Below are positions 16,573 to 24,425 of a DNA stretch of 37,246 nucleotides, piece after piece (position 1 is the stretch's first letter; every line of letters begins with the position of its first letter). Both the position numbers and the translations under genes were made by a program. Under the pieces are notes generated by a model that had not been told where the DNA came from, ran no database searches, and saw only the letters and a list, made by a program, of their open reading frames with translations. Location of the stretch: NCBI GenBank assembly GCA_937858715.1, contig CALLZY010000057.1, positions 1-37,246 on the forward strand, given 5' to 3'. This DNA comes from an uncultured Chitinophagaceae bacterium. GTDB lineage: Bacteria > Bacteroidota > Bacteroidia > Chitinophagales > Chitinophagaceae.

Positions 16573-16937
16573 TCAGTTATTGGGTGCTCCGCTATCAATC
16601 CAGCAGAGGATAGAATTCTTCTGATCTGTAGCAAGCGTACTTCCCTGTGGCATTCGGCCAGAGGAAACGGCAGACCTGATAGCAACTCTGGCGTTAAAGA
16701 TTTCTGTGTAGCTGGTCAAAGAACCAGGGCCGTTGGCACTACCAGATGCATGGCAGCCGGAAGTGGCGCACCGGGATTGAATAATCGGATTGATATTGGC
16801 AGCAAAAGCTTTATTTGTCACGGTACTGCAATCTAAGGTCTGATTATCTCCGCTGTCTTTGTCCTTACTGCAGGAAATAGCAAAAAGAAGGAAACCGGCT
16901 GTTATTACTGATAGGAAACCAAAATGAGTTTTTTCAT
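16573..16937 (-). CDS. c-type-cytochrome-like lipoprotein; signal peptide out of frame by one base
   Basis: The intact frame from GTG 16821 gives 82 residues with a heme-binding-like CATSGCH (Cys-x4-Cys-His), a later Met in SGRMPQGS and a conserved CWIDSGAPNN end. Reading further upstream in the same frame gives a lipoprotein signal peptide, ...GFLSVITAGFLLFAISC-SKDKDSG, but no start codon. ATG 16937 followed by six A (16929-16934) is one base out of frame; with seven A it would read MKKTHFGFLSV..., a complete 121-residue lipoprotein. So either a base was lost here (mutation or sequencing error), or slippage on the A-run restores the frame. Cytochrome-like Bacteroidota lipoproteins with this layout are familiar; heme binding with a four-residue spacer is unusual. 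Confidence 0.7.
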
Positions 16938-16999
16938 GGTAAAAAGTATTTGTACGCCGAAACGTACAAATAAAGGTTTTGGTTGCTGCCAGCAGAAAA

Positions 17000-17884
17000 T
17001 TAAAGTATCTCAGCTATGTGTCTGTGTATATTTTGAGCAAGTATTCCGGTTGGTATATCATTTTGATCTCCGCTGAAAGGGTCTTCAATTTCTTCAGCTA
17101 TCAGTTCAAGACTGGCAAGTACATAGAAAATGAATGCCACCACAGGTATTACATAAAATCCAAGCTGAAAAACAAACCCAAAAGGGAGCGTCATGATATA
17201 GAAGAATATAAACTTCTTAATAAATACACTGTATGAAAACGGAATGGGAGTGTTCTTTATTCTTTCACAGGCCCCGCATACATCTGTAAATGATTGCAGC
17301 TCAGTATTAATAAACAAGAGCTGCTCTGATGAAATCTTTCCGTCAGAGTGTAATTGTTGAATATGTCGGAATATTAAAAGTGCAATTTGATTTGGAATAT
17401 GCTTACTGTGGTCTATCTGTTCAAAAAACTGGCGTAAGTCATCATCCTCAAAAAGTTCAACTCTTGTTTTTTCTTTTCGCAAATGGTTGTGCAATGCAAA
17501 AGCATAAGCAGGAATAACCTTTCTGAAAAAAACCCTGTGCCCGGTTTCATTTTCAGGAAGAATAGCGCAAAGCTTCATGGCAAGATTACGGCTGCTGTTT
17601 ACAAGGCTGCCCCAAAGTTTGCGGCCTTCCCACCAGCGGTCGTATGCAGTATTGGTGCGAAATACAAGCAACATAGAAATGGCAAAGCCAAGAAGAGAAT
17701 GCATAACCGGCAGGTTACGAACATAATTCTTCTCCGATAATTGCCAGTAGTATAGCTCAAGCCAGGCAATAATGCCGGAGTAAAGACATATTGCCACCAT
17801 TAGCGGAAGCAGTTGCCGGAAGGTATCAGCTTTATGAAACCGGAAAATAAATGTGAACCAGTCTTTAGTGTTATAAGAAATCAT
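17000..17884 (-). CDS. Bestrophin family (UPF0187) membrane protein
   Basis: 294 residues with two N-terminal and two C-terminal hydrophobic segments. Family signatures are FRTNTAYDRWWEGRKLWG (75-92), SLVNSSRNLA and the C-terminal EEIEDPFSGDQNDIP, which corresponds to the Asp/Glu-rich calcium-clasp region of animal bestrophins. Bacterial homologues form pentameric ion channels in the inner membrane. The gene follows the small membrane protein at 17926 with a 41-base gap and is likely in the same transcript. Confidence 0.93.
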   Translation of the reverse strand: MISYNTKDWFTFIFRFHKADTFRQLLPLMVAICLYSGIIAWLELYYWQLSEKNYVRNLPVMHSLLGFAISMLLVFRTNTAYDRWWEGRKLWGSLVNSSRNLAMKLCAILPENETGHRVFFRKVIPAYAFALHNHLRKEKTRVELFEDDDLRQFFEQIDHSKHIPNQIALLIFRHIQQLHSDGKISSEQLLFINTELQSFTDVCGACERIKNTPIPFSYSVFIKKFIFFYIMTLPFGFVFQLGFYVIPVVAFIFYVLASLELIAEEIEDPFSGDQNDIPTGILAQNIHRHIAEIL

Positions 17885-17925
17885 GGTTCAAAATTAGGAA
17901 TAAGGGAAAAGCGAATGCCACAAAT

Positions 17926-18195
17926 CTATTCGTCGTAAGCACGGGAATGATGCGCATCTCTTTGCTTTGCCCTCCGGCTGAAGTCAGACTTTACCTTATG
18001 GACAACGGCCTGAATAAGCAAGTAAAGACCAAAACAAAGAAAGAAAGATGTTACGGCAGCCCAGAAATACCATTTGCCTTCATTGGGAGCTTCAAAAAAA
18101 TAAAAAAAACCAATAAATACACTTGAAATAACAGAGATGAATCCCAATACCAGCTTAACGATGTACCTGTCTGAATGTGATTGACCGTTTGCCAT
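17926..18195 (-). CDS. Small two-helix membrane protein of unknown function
   Basis: 89 residues with two hydrophobic helices, about residues 13-33 (VKLVLGFISVISSVFIGFFYF) and 43-65 (YFWAAVTSFFLCFGLYLLIQA), and a basic cytoplasmic tail rich in Arg, Lys and His. No family was recognised. It precedes the bestrophin gene on the same strand and diverges from the peroxiredoxin-like gene at 18320. Confidence 0.7.
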   Translation of the reverse strand: MANGQSHSDRYIVKLVLGFISVISSVFIGFFYFFEAPNEGKWYFWAAVTSFFLCFGLYLLIQAVVHKVKSDFSRRAKQRDAHHSRAYDE

Positions 18196-18264
18196 AGTTT
18201 TTATTATGAGGTTAAGGTTGAACGTTTCAAAAATAATGAAAATTTAATGTTGTGTTAATGCTTT

Positions 18265-18295
18265 TTTGATGAGCAGAAAGGGATAAACATCTTTA
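18265..18295 (+). promoter_or_regulatory. Possible promoter of the peroxiredoxin-like gene
   Basis: TTTG (18265-18268), 19 bases, then CATCTTTA (18288-18295), a partial match to TAnnTTTG at the standard Bacteroidota spacing, 24 bases before the ATG at 18320. Confidence 0.3.
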
Positions 18296-18319
18296 TAACT
18301 TCATAACTTAGTTTGAAAT

Positions 18320-18907
18320 ATGAAACGACTCTTTTTTCTTTTGCAGTTTGTTTTTTTTGTATCGGCTGTTGCCTGGTCGCAGGAAGCACCTGAAGGACTC
18401 TTTATTGATTCTAAAGCCCCTGACTTTAAATCAAAAGACCAGGATGGCAATGAGATCAGGTTAAAAGATGTATTAAAGAAAGGGAAAGTAATACTGGTTT
18501 TTTACAGGGGCCAATGGTGTCCATATTGTAATAGGTTTTTATCTGCATTGCAGGATTCTTTGCAATTAATAAAAGATAAAGGGGCCAGCCTGATTGCAGT
18601 ATCGCCTGAAAAACCGGAAAGTATTGATTCAACGGTTGAGAAAACGAAAGTGACATTTCCTGTTTTGTATGATGAGGAGTTGAAAATAATGAAGGCATAC
18701 GATGTGGAATATGAAGTGCCTGAAAATACACTAACCAGATACAGAAATGCCGGGTTGGATATTGAAAAAAATAACGGCCCAAACGGTAAATACCTTCCGA
18801 TAACGGCAGTATATATAATTGGTGATGAACAGACAGTGATTTACCGCTTTTTTGAAAAGGATTATAAGAAAAGACCTGCTGTTAAAACCCTGCTTACTTA
18901 CTTGTAA
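18320..18907 (+). CDS. Secreted peroxiredoxin-like (AhpC/TSA) protein
   Basis: 195 residues. A signal peptide (MKRLFFLLQFVFFVSAVAWS) is followed by a thioredoxin-fold peroxiredoxin-like domain: APDFKSKDQDG, VLVFYRGQWCPYC (Cys67, Cys70), SLIAVSPEKPE, FPVLYDEE. The WCPYC pair is the feature of the peroxiredoxin-like AhpC/TSA subgroup. It would reduce peroxides or act as a thiol reductase in the periplasm. The 3' end overlaps that of the convergent methyltransferase gene by 14 bases. Confidence 0.9.
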   Translation: MKRLFFLLQFVFFVSAVAWSQEAPEGLFIDSKAPDFKSKDQDGNEIRLKDVLKKGKVILVFYRGQWCPYCNRFLSALQDSLQLIKDKGASLIAVSPEKPESIDSTVEKTKVTFPVLYDEELKIMKAYDVEYEVPENTLTRYRNAGLDIEKNNGPNGKYLPITAVYIIGDEQTVIYRFFEKDYKKRPAVKTLLTYL

Positions 18908-19577
18908 CAGGTTTTGTTCCGGTAATACACCAGGATTCAATCTTCAATGTTTTTTCCTTGAACAGGACATCAGGCTCTTTTATCATCTGTGCTATTACCT
19001 GCCGAAACCCTGATATTTCCATTAATTGCTGCCATTCGCTTTCTGCATATGAATGAAAACCATACCGGGTAAACGGCATTAACTGCATGGATTCTTTTGC
19101 CCTGAACATTGCATAAAAGGTACCTGAAGGTTTCAGTACCCTTAAAATTTCTTTCAGGTGTCTTTCAGGATTTTCCCAGAAATAAATTACGTTGATACAA
19201 AAGACAATATCATAAGTATTGTCAGTTAGTGGTAAGTGACTGCTTTCTCCTTTACAGATACTAAGCTGGTTTTTTTTAATAAAGTCTTTGTTTGCTTTAA
19301 TAGCACAATTAACCATTTGTCCTGAATAATCTATGCCGGTCATCTTTAATCCAGGAACATGATCAAAAAACTTTTGAAAGAATTTTCCATTACCAAACCC
19401 AATTTCGAGAATATGGTTAGCAGCTTCAGGTTCAATAAGGGTGATTAATTTGTCATAGAGGAACTCATTTGCCTTATTCATCATCTTGCCGGTTTTTCTG
19501 CCAGCCCAAAGCCCAGGTTTACGAAGCTGGCGGGCTATCATCTGCAATCTGAAGCGTTGTAATAATTGCTTAATCAT
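18894..19577 (-). CDS. Class I SAM-dependent methyltransferase
   Basis: 227 residues. Motif I is ILEIGFGNGKFF (56-67); the acidic strand-2 end is MTGIDYS, and DIVFCINVIYFWENPERHLKEILRVLKPSG is the usual Methyltransf_11 core. The N-terminus is basic and helical (residues 1-35, LRKPGLWAGRKTGKMMN). The substrate is unknown. It ends within the 3' end of the peroxiredoxin-like gene and lies downstream of the terminator of the rhodanese-thioredoxin gene, so it needs its own promoter. Confidence 0.87.
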   Translation of the reverse strand: MIKQLLQRFRLQMIARQLRKPGLWAGRKTGKMMNKANEFLYDKLITLIEPEAANHILEIGFGNGKFFQKFFDHVPGLKMTGIDYSGQMVNCAIKANKDFIKKNQLSICKGESSHLPLTDNTYDIVFCINVIYFWENPERHLKEILRVLKPSGTFYAMFRAKESMQLMPFTRYGFHSYAESEWQQLMEISGFRQVIAQMIKEPDVLFKEKTLKIESWCITGTKPVTSK

Positions 19578-19625
19578 ATTTACGGCAAAAAACTCCGCCA
19601 GTTAAGGTACTGGTTATTGATACGT

Positions 19626-19653
19626 AAAAAAAGGCTGATGTTTACATCAGCCT
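19626..19653 (-). terminator. Rho-independent terminator after the rhodanese-thioredoxin gene
   Basis: A perfect 9-bp stem AGGCTGATG/CATCAGCCT with a 4-base loop, followed on the minus strand by seven T (19626-19632). It begins 16 bases after the stop codon at 19670. Confidence 0.92.
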
Positions 19654-19669
19654 GAAGTAACTTATTTAT

Positions 19670-20368
19670 TTATTTCAGTTGGGCAATCAGTTCATCCTTA
19701 GTAACGACGCCCTGTTTTCGCCAAACCTCTTTTCCCCTTTTGTAGATAATAAAAACTGGTATTGGCTCCAGTTTCAGTTCTGCCATCAGGTTTGTTTGCA
19801 CACCGCCGTCAATTTTCACCAGGTTGAAGTCAACTTCTTTTCCGGTTTTCAGTTCATTTATCACTGGCTCCATTTTAACGCAAGGAGGGCACCATTTAGC
19901 TCCAAAATCAACAAGAGTAGTTTTATCTGTTGGTATGCTTGATAAATATTGCTCCATTGTAATCTGAGGTTCGCCTGTAGCTCCTTCGACGGGTTTATTA
20001 TACATTTTCCAGGCGTTTATGCCACCTTGCAGCTCTACTACAGCAGAAAAACCGTTTTCCCTCATCCAGTTTGCAGCATAAGCACTGCGGTTTCCTACCA
20101 GGCAGTACATATATACCGGTTTTGTTTTATCCATATGCTGAACCCTGTTTGCAAATTCGTCCATATTTCTCATATCGGCCTGCAACGCATCTTTTATATG
20201 CCCGTTTTGGTACTCTCCGGCCGTTCTGACATCCAAAATCTGTACGTTTCCGGCCTCAATGGCTTTCTGAAACTCATCCGGCCCTATTTTTGAAGCGGTA
20301 GTGGCAGAGTTCTGTCCTTTGCAGGAAATAAGTGAAAGAAATAAAAGCAGGGAAAAAACGTTTCTCAT
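19670..20368 (-). CDS. Lipoprotein fusing a rhodanese domain to a thioredoxin domain
   Basis: 232 residues from ATG 20368; a longer in-frame start at 20497 adds a basic stretch that hides the signal peptide and is rejected. The lipoprotein signal is MRNVFSLLLFLSLISC with Cys16. Rhodanese domain, about residues 25-125: LDVRTAGEYQNGHI and active-site loop CLVGNRS (Cys89). Thioredoxin domain, about 138-232: DFGAKWCPPC (Cys160, Cys163) and EPIPVFIIYKRGKEVWR. Both active sites are intact. The protein would act at the outer face of the inner membrane or in the outer membrane in thiol or sulfur redox chemistry. A TAnnTTTG element (TATTTTTG, 20391-20398) precedes the start. Confidence 0.93.
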   Translation of the reverse strand: MRNVFSLLLFLSLISCKGQNSATTASKIGPDEFQKAIEAGNVQILDVRTAGEYQNGHIKDALQADMRNMDEFANRVQHMDKTKPVYMYCLVGNRSAYAANWMRENGFSAVVELQGGINAWKMYNKPVEGATGEPQITMEQYLSSIPTDKTTLVDFGAKWCPPCVKMEPVINELKTGKEVDFNLVKIDGGVQTNLMAELKLEPIPVFIIYKRGKEVWRKQGVVTKDELIAQLK

Positions 20369-20390
20369 TTTGATTTTAGCATTTAGCTGG

Positions 20391-20398
20391 CAAAAATA
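20391..20398 (-). promoter_or_regulatory. -7 promoter element (TATTTTTG) of the rhodanese-thioredoxin gene
   Basis: Full match to TAnnTTTG on the minus strand, 22 bases before the ATG at 20368. No matching -33 element; this start site supports the shorter protein. Confidence 0.4.
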
Positions 20399-20503
20399 GG
20401 ATTTGGCTTTTATCCTTTTGTGACTTTTGTCCTGTTTATGGCGATAGCTTAGTATGGAAAATAACCTTAATTTTAGGCGTTTAACAGAAACTATCAATCA
20501 TTT

Positions 20504-22315
20504 ATGAAGAAACAGTTTGTTTATTTACTTGCGGCATTAATCATTGTAATTACCGGGTGTCAAAAGGAATCCAGTTTTGAACAGCCTGCCACGTTATCTG
20601 AAGGAAGCTTACAGTCAGATATTAACAGTGATTGCCTGCCTAAAACGGTAAATGGTGTATATGAAGTGGGAGAGGACCTTATAGGAACCACAAATAATAT
20701 AACTGTTGATATAAATGTTACTAAAACAGGTACTTACGATGTAAGAACAGATACAATTAACGGAATTTTCTTCAGAGGAACGGGTACGGTTACTACAGTT
20801 GGGGTTAACACTATTACACTTCGTGGAAGCGGAACACCTTTTGCTGCCGGAACATTCAATTTTATGGTAAACTATGACAGCACTTTTTGCGATGTGCAGG
20901 TGGATGTGTTACCGGCCGGAGCCAGTTCTCCAGCAACTTTCACTTTGGTAAATGGAGGGACTCCTGCAAATTGTGCCAGCGCTGTTGTTGGAGGAACTTA
21001 TGCAAAGGATATTGCGGCAGACGTTTCAAATTATGTGGATGTTACAGTTAATGTAACAACTATTGGCTCATATAATTTAAATGCATCTGGAGGAGGACTG
21101 ACTTTTACAAAATCAGGTGTATTTACAACAACAGGAAATCAAACGGTGAGGATTCCGGCATCTGGAATTCCCACAACAATTGGCGCAAATACGATTACTT
21201 TTTCACAACCAACCGGAGGTTGTACGTTTAGTGTAAATGTGGCCGGCCCATCTGTTTACTCGATTGACTGTCCTTCTGTAAGTATTAATGGTGTGTATGC
21301 AGTAGGAACACCACTTGGGGCTACAAATACAGTTTCCGTTCAGGTGAATGTAACTGCAATCGGGTCATACAATATTTCAACTGTTGCTGGCGGAATGACT
21401 TTCTCTAAAGCAGGAGTATTTTCTGCTACCGGCACTCAAACAATAACCCTTAATGGGTCAGGTACGCCAACTACAGCAGGTTTGAACTCATTCACTTTAG
21501 GTACTGGTGGTTGCAACTTCAACGTAACTGTTGTGGGTCCTGCGGTTTATACCTTTTCAGGTGCACCTGGCGATTGTACAGTTGCAACAGTAGCGGGTAC
21601 TTATACTGCGGGGACACCTTTGTCAGCCTCAAATACCGTTACTGTGCAGGTTAATGTAACAACGGTTGGGGCATATCTTATTTCAACTGTTGCCGGCGGG
21701 ATGACTTTCTCTAAAGCAGGTATTTTTAGCTCTACCGGTATACAAAATGTTGTACTAACCGGATCAGGCACACCGGCATCATCTGGTGCTGTAATTTTTA
21801 CTGTTGGGACAGGCGGCTGTACATTTACTATTAATGTGGCTCAGCCAACCGGCACTTACCAATGTAAGATAGACGGAGTGTTAACAGTATTTACTGACAG
21901 GGCACAGGCTGATATTACGGACGATTTTTTTGCACCTCCGACCCCATATTTTTATTTGAATGGTTACACAGGCCCGGCGACAGGAAATACGGTGCCCCAA
22001 TTCCAAATTTTCATTACAAAGAATGATAATTCAGCAATAACAGCAGGTACTTACAATGGAAATTCGTTTGCATTGCCAAACGGATACAGAATTGAGATTG
22101 ATTATACTATTCAAAACCCGGACCTTACGGTAACTATCTGGAATACATCAAGCACAATTTTGCCTCCATCAAATCCACCGTTTACAATTGTGGTGTCAAG
22201 TGTAACAGCTACAAGGGTTACCGGTACTTTCAGCGGTACATTGACAAATACATTACAAGGCGGAACACTATTTAAACAGATAACTGAAGGAGTATTTGAT
22301 TTGCCAATTCTTTAA
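20504..22315 (+). CDS. Surface lipoprotein with four Cys-bracketed tandem repeats
   Basis: 603 residues. The lipoprotein signal is MKKQFVYLLAALIIVITGC (Cys19). Four beta-rich repeats of about 90 residues lie at about 44-135, 157-246, 256-343 and 358-445. Each starts with Cys, has GxY...(V)NVTxxGxY, GGxTFxKxGxF, TGxQ and GSGTP motifs, and ends with a second Cys (129, 240, 337, 439), suggesting one disulfide per repeat. Repeats 3 and 4 are nearly identical in places at the DNA level, 306 bases apart. A separate C-terminal domain (450-603, starting TYQCKIDGV) resembles DUF6252-like lipoprotein domains. Composition is rich in Thr, Val, Gly and Asn, as in extracellular adhesive proteins. Function not known. 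Confidence 0.88.
   Translation: MKKQFVYLLAALIIVITGCQKESSFEQPATLSEGSLQSDINSDCLPKTVNGVYEVGEDLIGTTNNITVDINVTKTGTYDVRTDTINGIFFRGTGTVTTVGVNTITLRGSGTPFAAGTFNFMVNYDSTFCDVQVDVLPAGASSPATFTLVNGGTPANCASAVVGGTYAKDIAADVSNYVDVTVNVTTIGSYNLNASGGGLTFTKSGVFTTTGNQTVRIPASGIPTTIGANTITFSQPTGGCTFSVNVAGPSVYSIDCPSVSINGVYAVGTPLGATNTVSVQVNVTAIGSYNISTVAGGMTFSKAGVFSATGTQTITLNGSGTPTTAGLNSFTLGTGGCNFNVTVVGPAVYTFSGAPGDCTVATVAGTYTAGTPLSASNTVTVQVNVTTVGAYLISTVAGGMTFSKAGIFSSTGIQNVVLTGSGTPASSGAVIFTVGTGGCTFTINVAQPTGTYQCKIDGVLTVFTDRAQADITDDFFAPPTPYFYLNGYTGPATGNTVPQFQIFITKNDNSAITAGTYNGNSFALPNGYRIEIDYTIQNPDLTVTIWNTSSTILPPSNPPFTIVVSSVTATRVTGTFSGTLTNTLQGGTLFKQITEGVFDLPIL
21269..21840 (+). repeat. Tandem coding repeats 3 and 4 of the surface lipoprotein, 306-base period
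   Basis: The stretch around 21375-21430 (ATTTCAACTGTTGC...GACTTTCTCTAAAGCAGG) recurs at about 21680-21736 with only a few changes. Repeats 1 and 2 are clearly more diverged, so 3 and 4 are the youngest duplication. Confidence 0.75.
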
Positions 22316-22331
22316 TAGATATAATTTATAC

Positions 22332-22363
22332 AAAAAGGGGTATTTATTCAATACCCCTTTTTT
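22332..22363. terminator. Bidirectional rho-independent terminator
   Basis: An 8-bp stem GGGGTATT/AATACCCC with loop TATTC, flanked by AAAAA on the left and TTTTTT on the right. It serves both the lipoprotein gene ending at 22315 and the peptidase gene ending at 22378. Confidence 0.93.
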
Positions 22364-22377
22364 CGGCCTTATTATCA

Positions 22378-23496
22378 TCACAGATAACTCAAATTCGTTT
22401 TTGGCGAAAGGGCCAGCAGTGTTTCATACATCAGTTTGATTGTATTTTCAATATCATCCCTGTGCAACATTTCAACTGTGGTATGCATGTACCGCAACGG
22501 AATGGAGATTAAAACAGATGGACAACCATCATTGGAATACGCAAAAGAATCGGTGTCGGTTCCTGTGCTTCTGCTTAATGCCCGCCATTGTACTTGTATC
22601 TTTTTGTCTGCAGCAATCTTCTCTACAAAACCAAGCAGCTTATTGTGAATGGCCGGAGCATAAGCCAGTGAAGGGCCTTTCCCTGTAGATACGTCTCCTT
22701 CAATATTCTTATTGATCATTGGCGTTGTAGTATCGTGGGTTACATCGGTAATGATGGCAATATCAGGTTTTATCCTGCGGGCAATCATTTCAGCACCACG
22801 AAGGCCAATTTCCTCCTGAACAGCATTTACAACGTAAAGCCCAAAGGGCAGCTTCTTTTTGTTTTCTTTCAGCAGCCGGGCAACTTCTGCAATCATAAAA
22901 CCACCCACACGGTTGTCAAATGCCCTGCCAACATAGTTTCCGTTTGCCAGTTCGTCAAAGCCGTCCTGGTAGGTAACCACTGCGCCAATATGTATTCCTA
23001 AAGCTTCAGCTTCTTTTTTGGTTCTGGCACCACAATCAAGCCATAGGTTATCTGTCCGGGGCGAAGTTTCTTTTTGGTCAGGTGTGCCGAGGCGGGTATG
23101 TATTGCCGGCCATCCGAACACAGCTTTTACCGCTCCTTTTTTTCCATGGATAATAACCCGTGAAGCCGGGGCTGTCTGGTGGTCAACACCGCCATTTCTT
23201 TTCAGGTATATCAGGCCGTCAGCAGTAATATAATTGACAAACCAGCTGATCTCATCCGCATGAGCTTCAATTACAACTTTAAAAGGATGTTCAGGGTTAA
23301 CCACACCTACAGCTGTGCCGTATGGGTCAACAAAATGAGTATCCACATAAGGTTTCAGGTATTCTATCCAGAGTTTTTGTCCCCACGTTTCAAACCCAAC
23401 AGGCGAAGCGTTATTGATATAGGACTTAAAAAAAGCAAAAGAGTCGTTTGTAAGAACAGATTTTGCCGCCTTTTTTGTTTTTACAGACTTAGCCAT
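22378..23496 (-). CDS. M42 family zinc/cobalt aminopeptidase
   Basis: 372 residues. M42 enzymes (PepA/FrvX/endoglucanase-M-like) are cytosolic tetrahedral dodecamers that trim peptides from the N-terminus. The metal-site segments are VVIEAHADEISW (His79, Asp81), GRAFDNRVGG, AVQEEIGLRGA (catalytic Glu pair) and AIITDVTHDTTTP; GTDTDSFAYSNDGCPSVLISIPLRYMHT provides the last metal His. The N-terminus has a short basic leader (MAKSVKTKKAAKS). It is the last gene of a three-gene minus-strand group, 9 bases after the UbiA-like gene. Confidence 0.93.
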   Translation of the reverse strand: MAKSVKTKKAAKSVLTNDSFAFFKSYINNASPVGFETWGQKLWIEYLKPYVDTHFVDPYGTAVGVVNPEHPFKVVIEAHADEISWFVNYITADGLIYLKRNGGVDHQTAPASRVIIHGKKGAVKAVFGWPAIHTRLGTPDQKETSPRTDNLWLDCGARTKKEAEALGIHIGAVVTYQDGFDELANGNYVGRAFDNRVGGFMIAEVARLLKENKKKLPFGLYVVNAVQEEIGLRGAEMIARRIKPDIAIITDVTHDTTTPMINKNIEGDVSTGKGPSLAYAPAIHNKLLGFVEKIAADKKIQVQWRALSRSTGTDTDSFAYSNDGCPSVLISIPLRYMHTTVEMLHRDDIENTIKLMYETLLALSPKTNLSYL

Positions 23497-23505
23497 ATAT
23501 GATAT

Positions 23506-24420
23506 TTAGTTTTTAGAGATTACTGTGGCGAAGATAAGCAGCAGTGCTTTAATAATCATCAGTCCGTCATACCTTAACACAAAGGAAGACTCCGGTTCAG
23601 CAGGATCGAATTTCCCGTAAAGCCAATAAACAACAACAACAGGAATAAACACAGCTATCAGGAAAAAAACTGTGGTTGCCCCGAAAGAAATTATAAATAC
23701 AACAGAAGCTGCAAGGTTCAGAAAGAGAAAGAACCATTTACCAACAACCAGGCTTCTTTTTTGTCCCCAGGAAACAGCAAAAGTGTTGGTGTTGCTTTCT
23801 TTATCCTCATGGTAGTCATAAATATTGAATAAAAAGGCAATCGATCCAATAAAGATCAGGCGATGAAAGAGAAATATTGATACGTGAAGAAAATTAATCT
23901 TAAGGCCATTTTCTCCGTGCAAAAGTAAAAGGGGAACGAGTCCTGTTGTTACTGTCCAAATAAGAGACAGGTAAAGCAGTTTGAACCTTCCAAATTTTCT
24001 TAAACTTTGATCTCTTAATAGTTTTGTAGGATGAGAATAGAATACAGAGAGTAATCCGATTAATAACAGCACAAAGAGAAAAAAAATTTTTGCAGTAAAA
24101 CGTATGGAGGAGGTTATTTCAAGGAGCATTGCAGAAGCAACGATAGTTCCTGCAAGACTAAAAGCTAAAATATACTTGAAAAGCCATTTGTTACTCTTTC
24201 GCCATGTTTGCCTTTCATCAGGTACAGTCAGTTCCTTCTTAAGAAAGTAGTGAAGCGTATAAACAAAAAGGGTTCCAAAAAAAACGAGGATATCATAAGA
24301 ATGATAATTACAGGAAAAACCGAATAAAAAAATTGTTTCCGCTGTGAGCAGGGCGGCACAAAAAGAAATGAACAGATTACTGAATACTACAAATCTTCTG
24401 AACTGGTGAGGTGCTTTCAA
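23506..24420 (-). CDS. UbiA-like polytopic membrane protein
   Basis: 304 residues with about eight hydrophobic helices. NIYDYHEDKESNTNTFAVSWG resembles the second Asp-rich motif of UbiA prenyltransferases (D-x-x-x-D...T-x-A-V-x-x-G), which binds a prenyl diphosphate. The first motif, N-D-x-x-D-x-x-x-D, expected between the second and third helices, is not present; only FGTLFVYTLHYFLKKE is seen there. A conventional prenyltransferase reaction is therefore doubtful. The gene starts 5 bases after the lipoprotein upstream and is followed by the M42 peptidase. Confidence 0.72.
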   Translation of the reverse strand: MKAPHQFRRFVVFSNLFISFCAALLTAETIFLFGFSCNYHSYDILVFFGTLFVYTLHYFLKKELTVPDERQTWRKSNKWLFKYILAFSLAGTIVASAMLLEITSSIRFTAKIFFLFVLLLIGLLSVFYSHPTKLLRDQSLRKFGRFKLLYLSLIWTVTTGLVPLLLLHGENGLKINFLHVSIFLFHRLIFIGSIAFLFNIYDYHEDKESNTNTFAVSWGQKRSLVVGKWFFLFLNLAASVVFIISFGATTVFFLIAVFIPVVVVYWLYGKFDPAEPESSFVLRYDGLMIIKALLLIFATVISKN

Positions 24421-24425
24421 ACCGT

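Noticed and set aside
20369-20497. 43-residue extension of the rhodanese-thioredoxin protein
   Set aside because: It would bury a clear lipoprotein signal peptide and covers the predicted promoter.
20640-21850. Periodic repeats considered as a CRISPR or other array
   Set aside because: The repeats are long (about 306 bases), in frame and code for similar protein domains; there are no short identical repeats with unique spacers.
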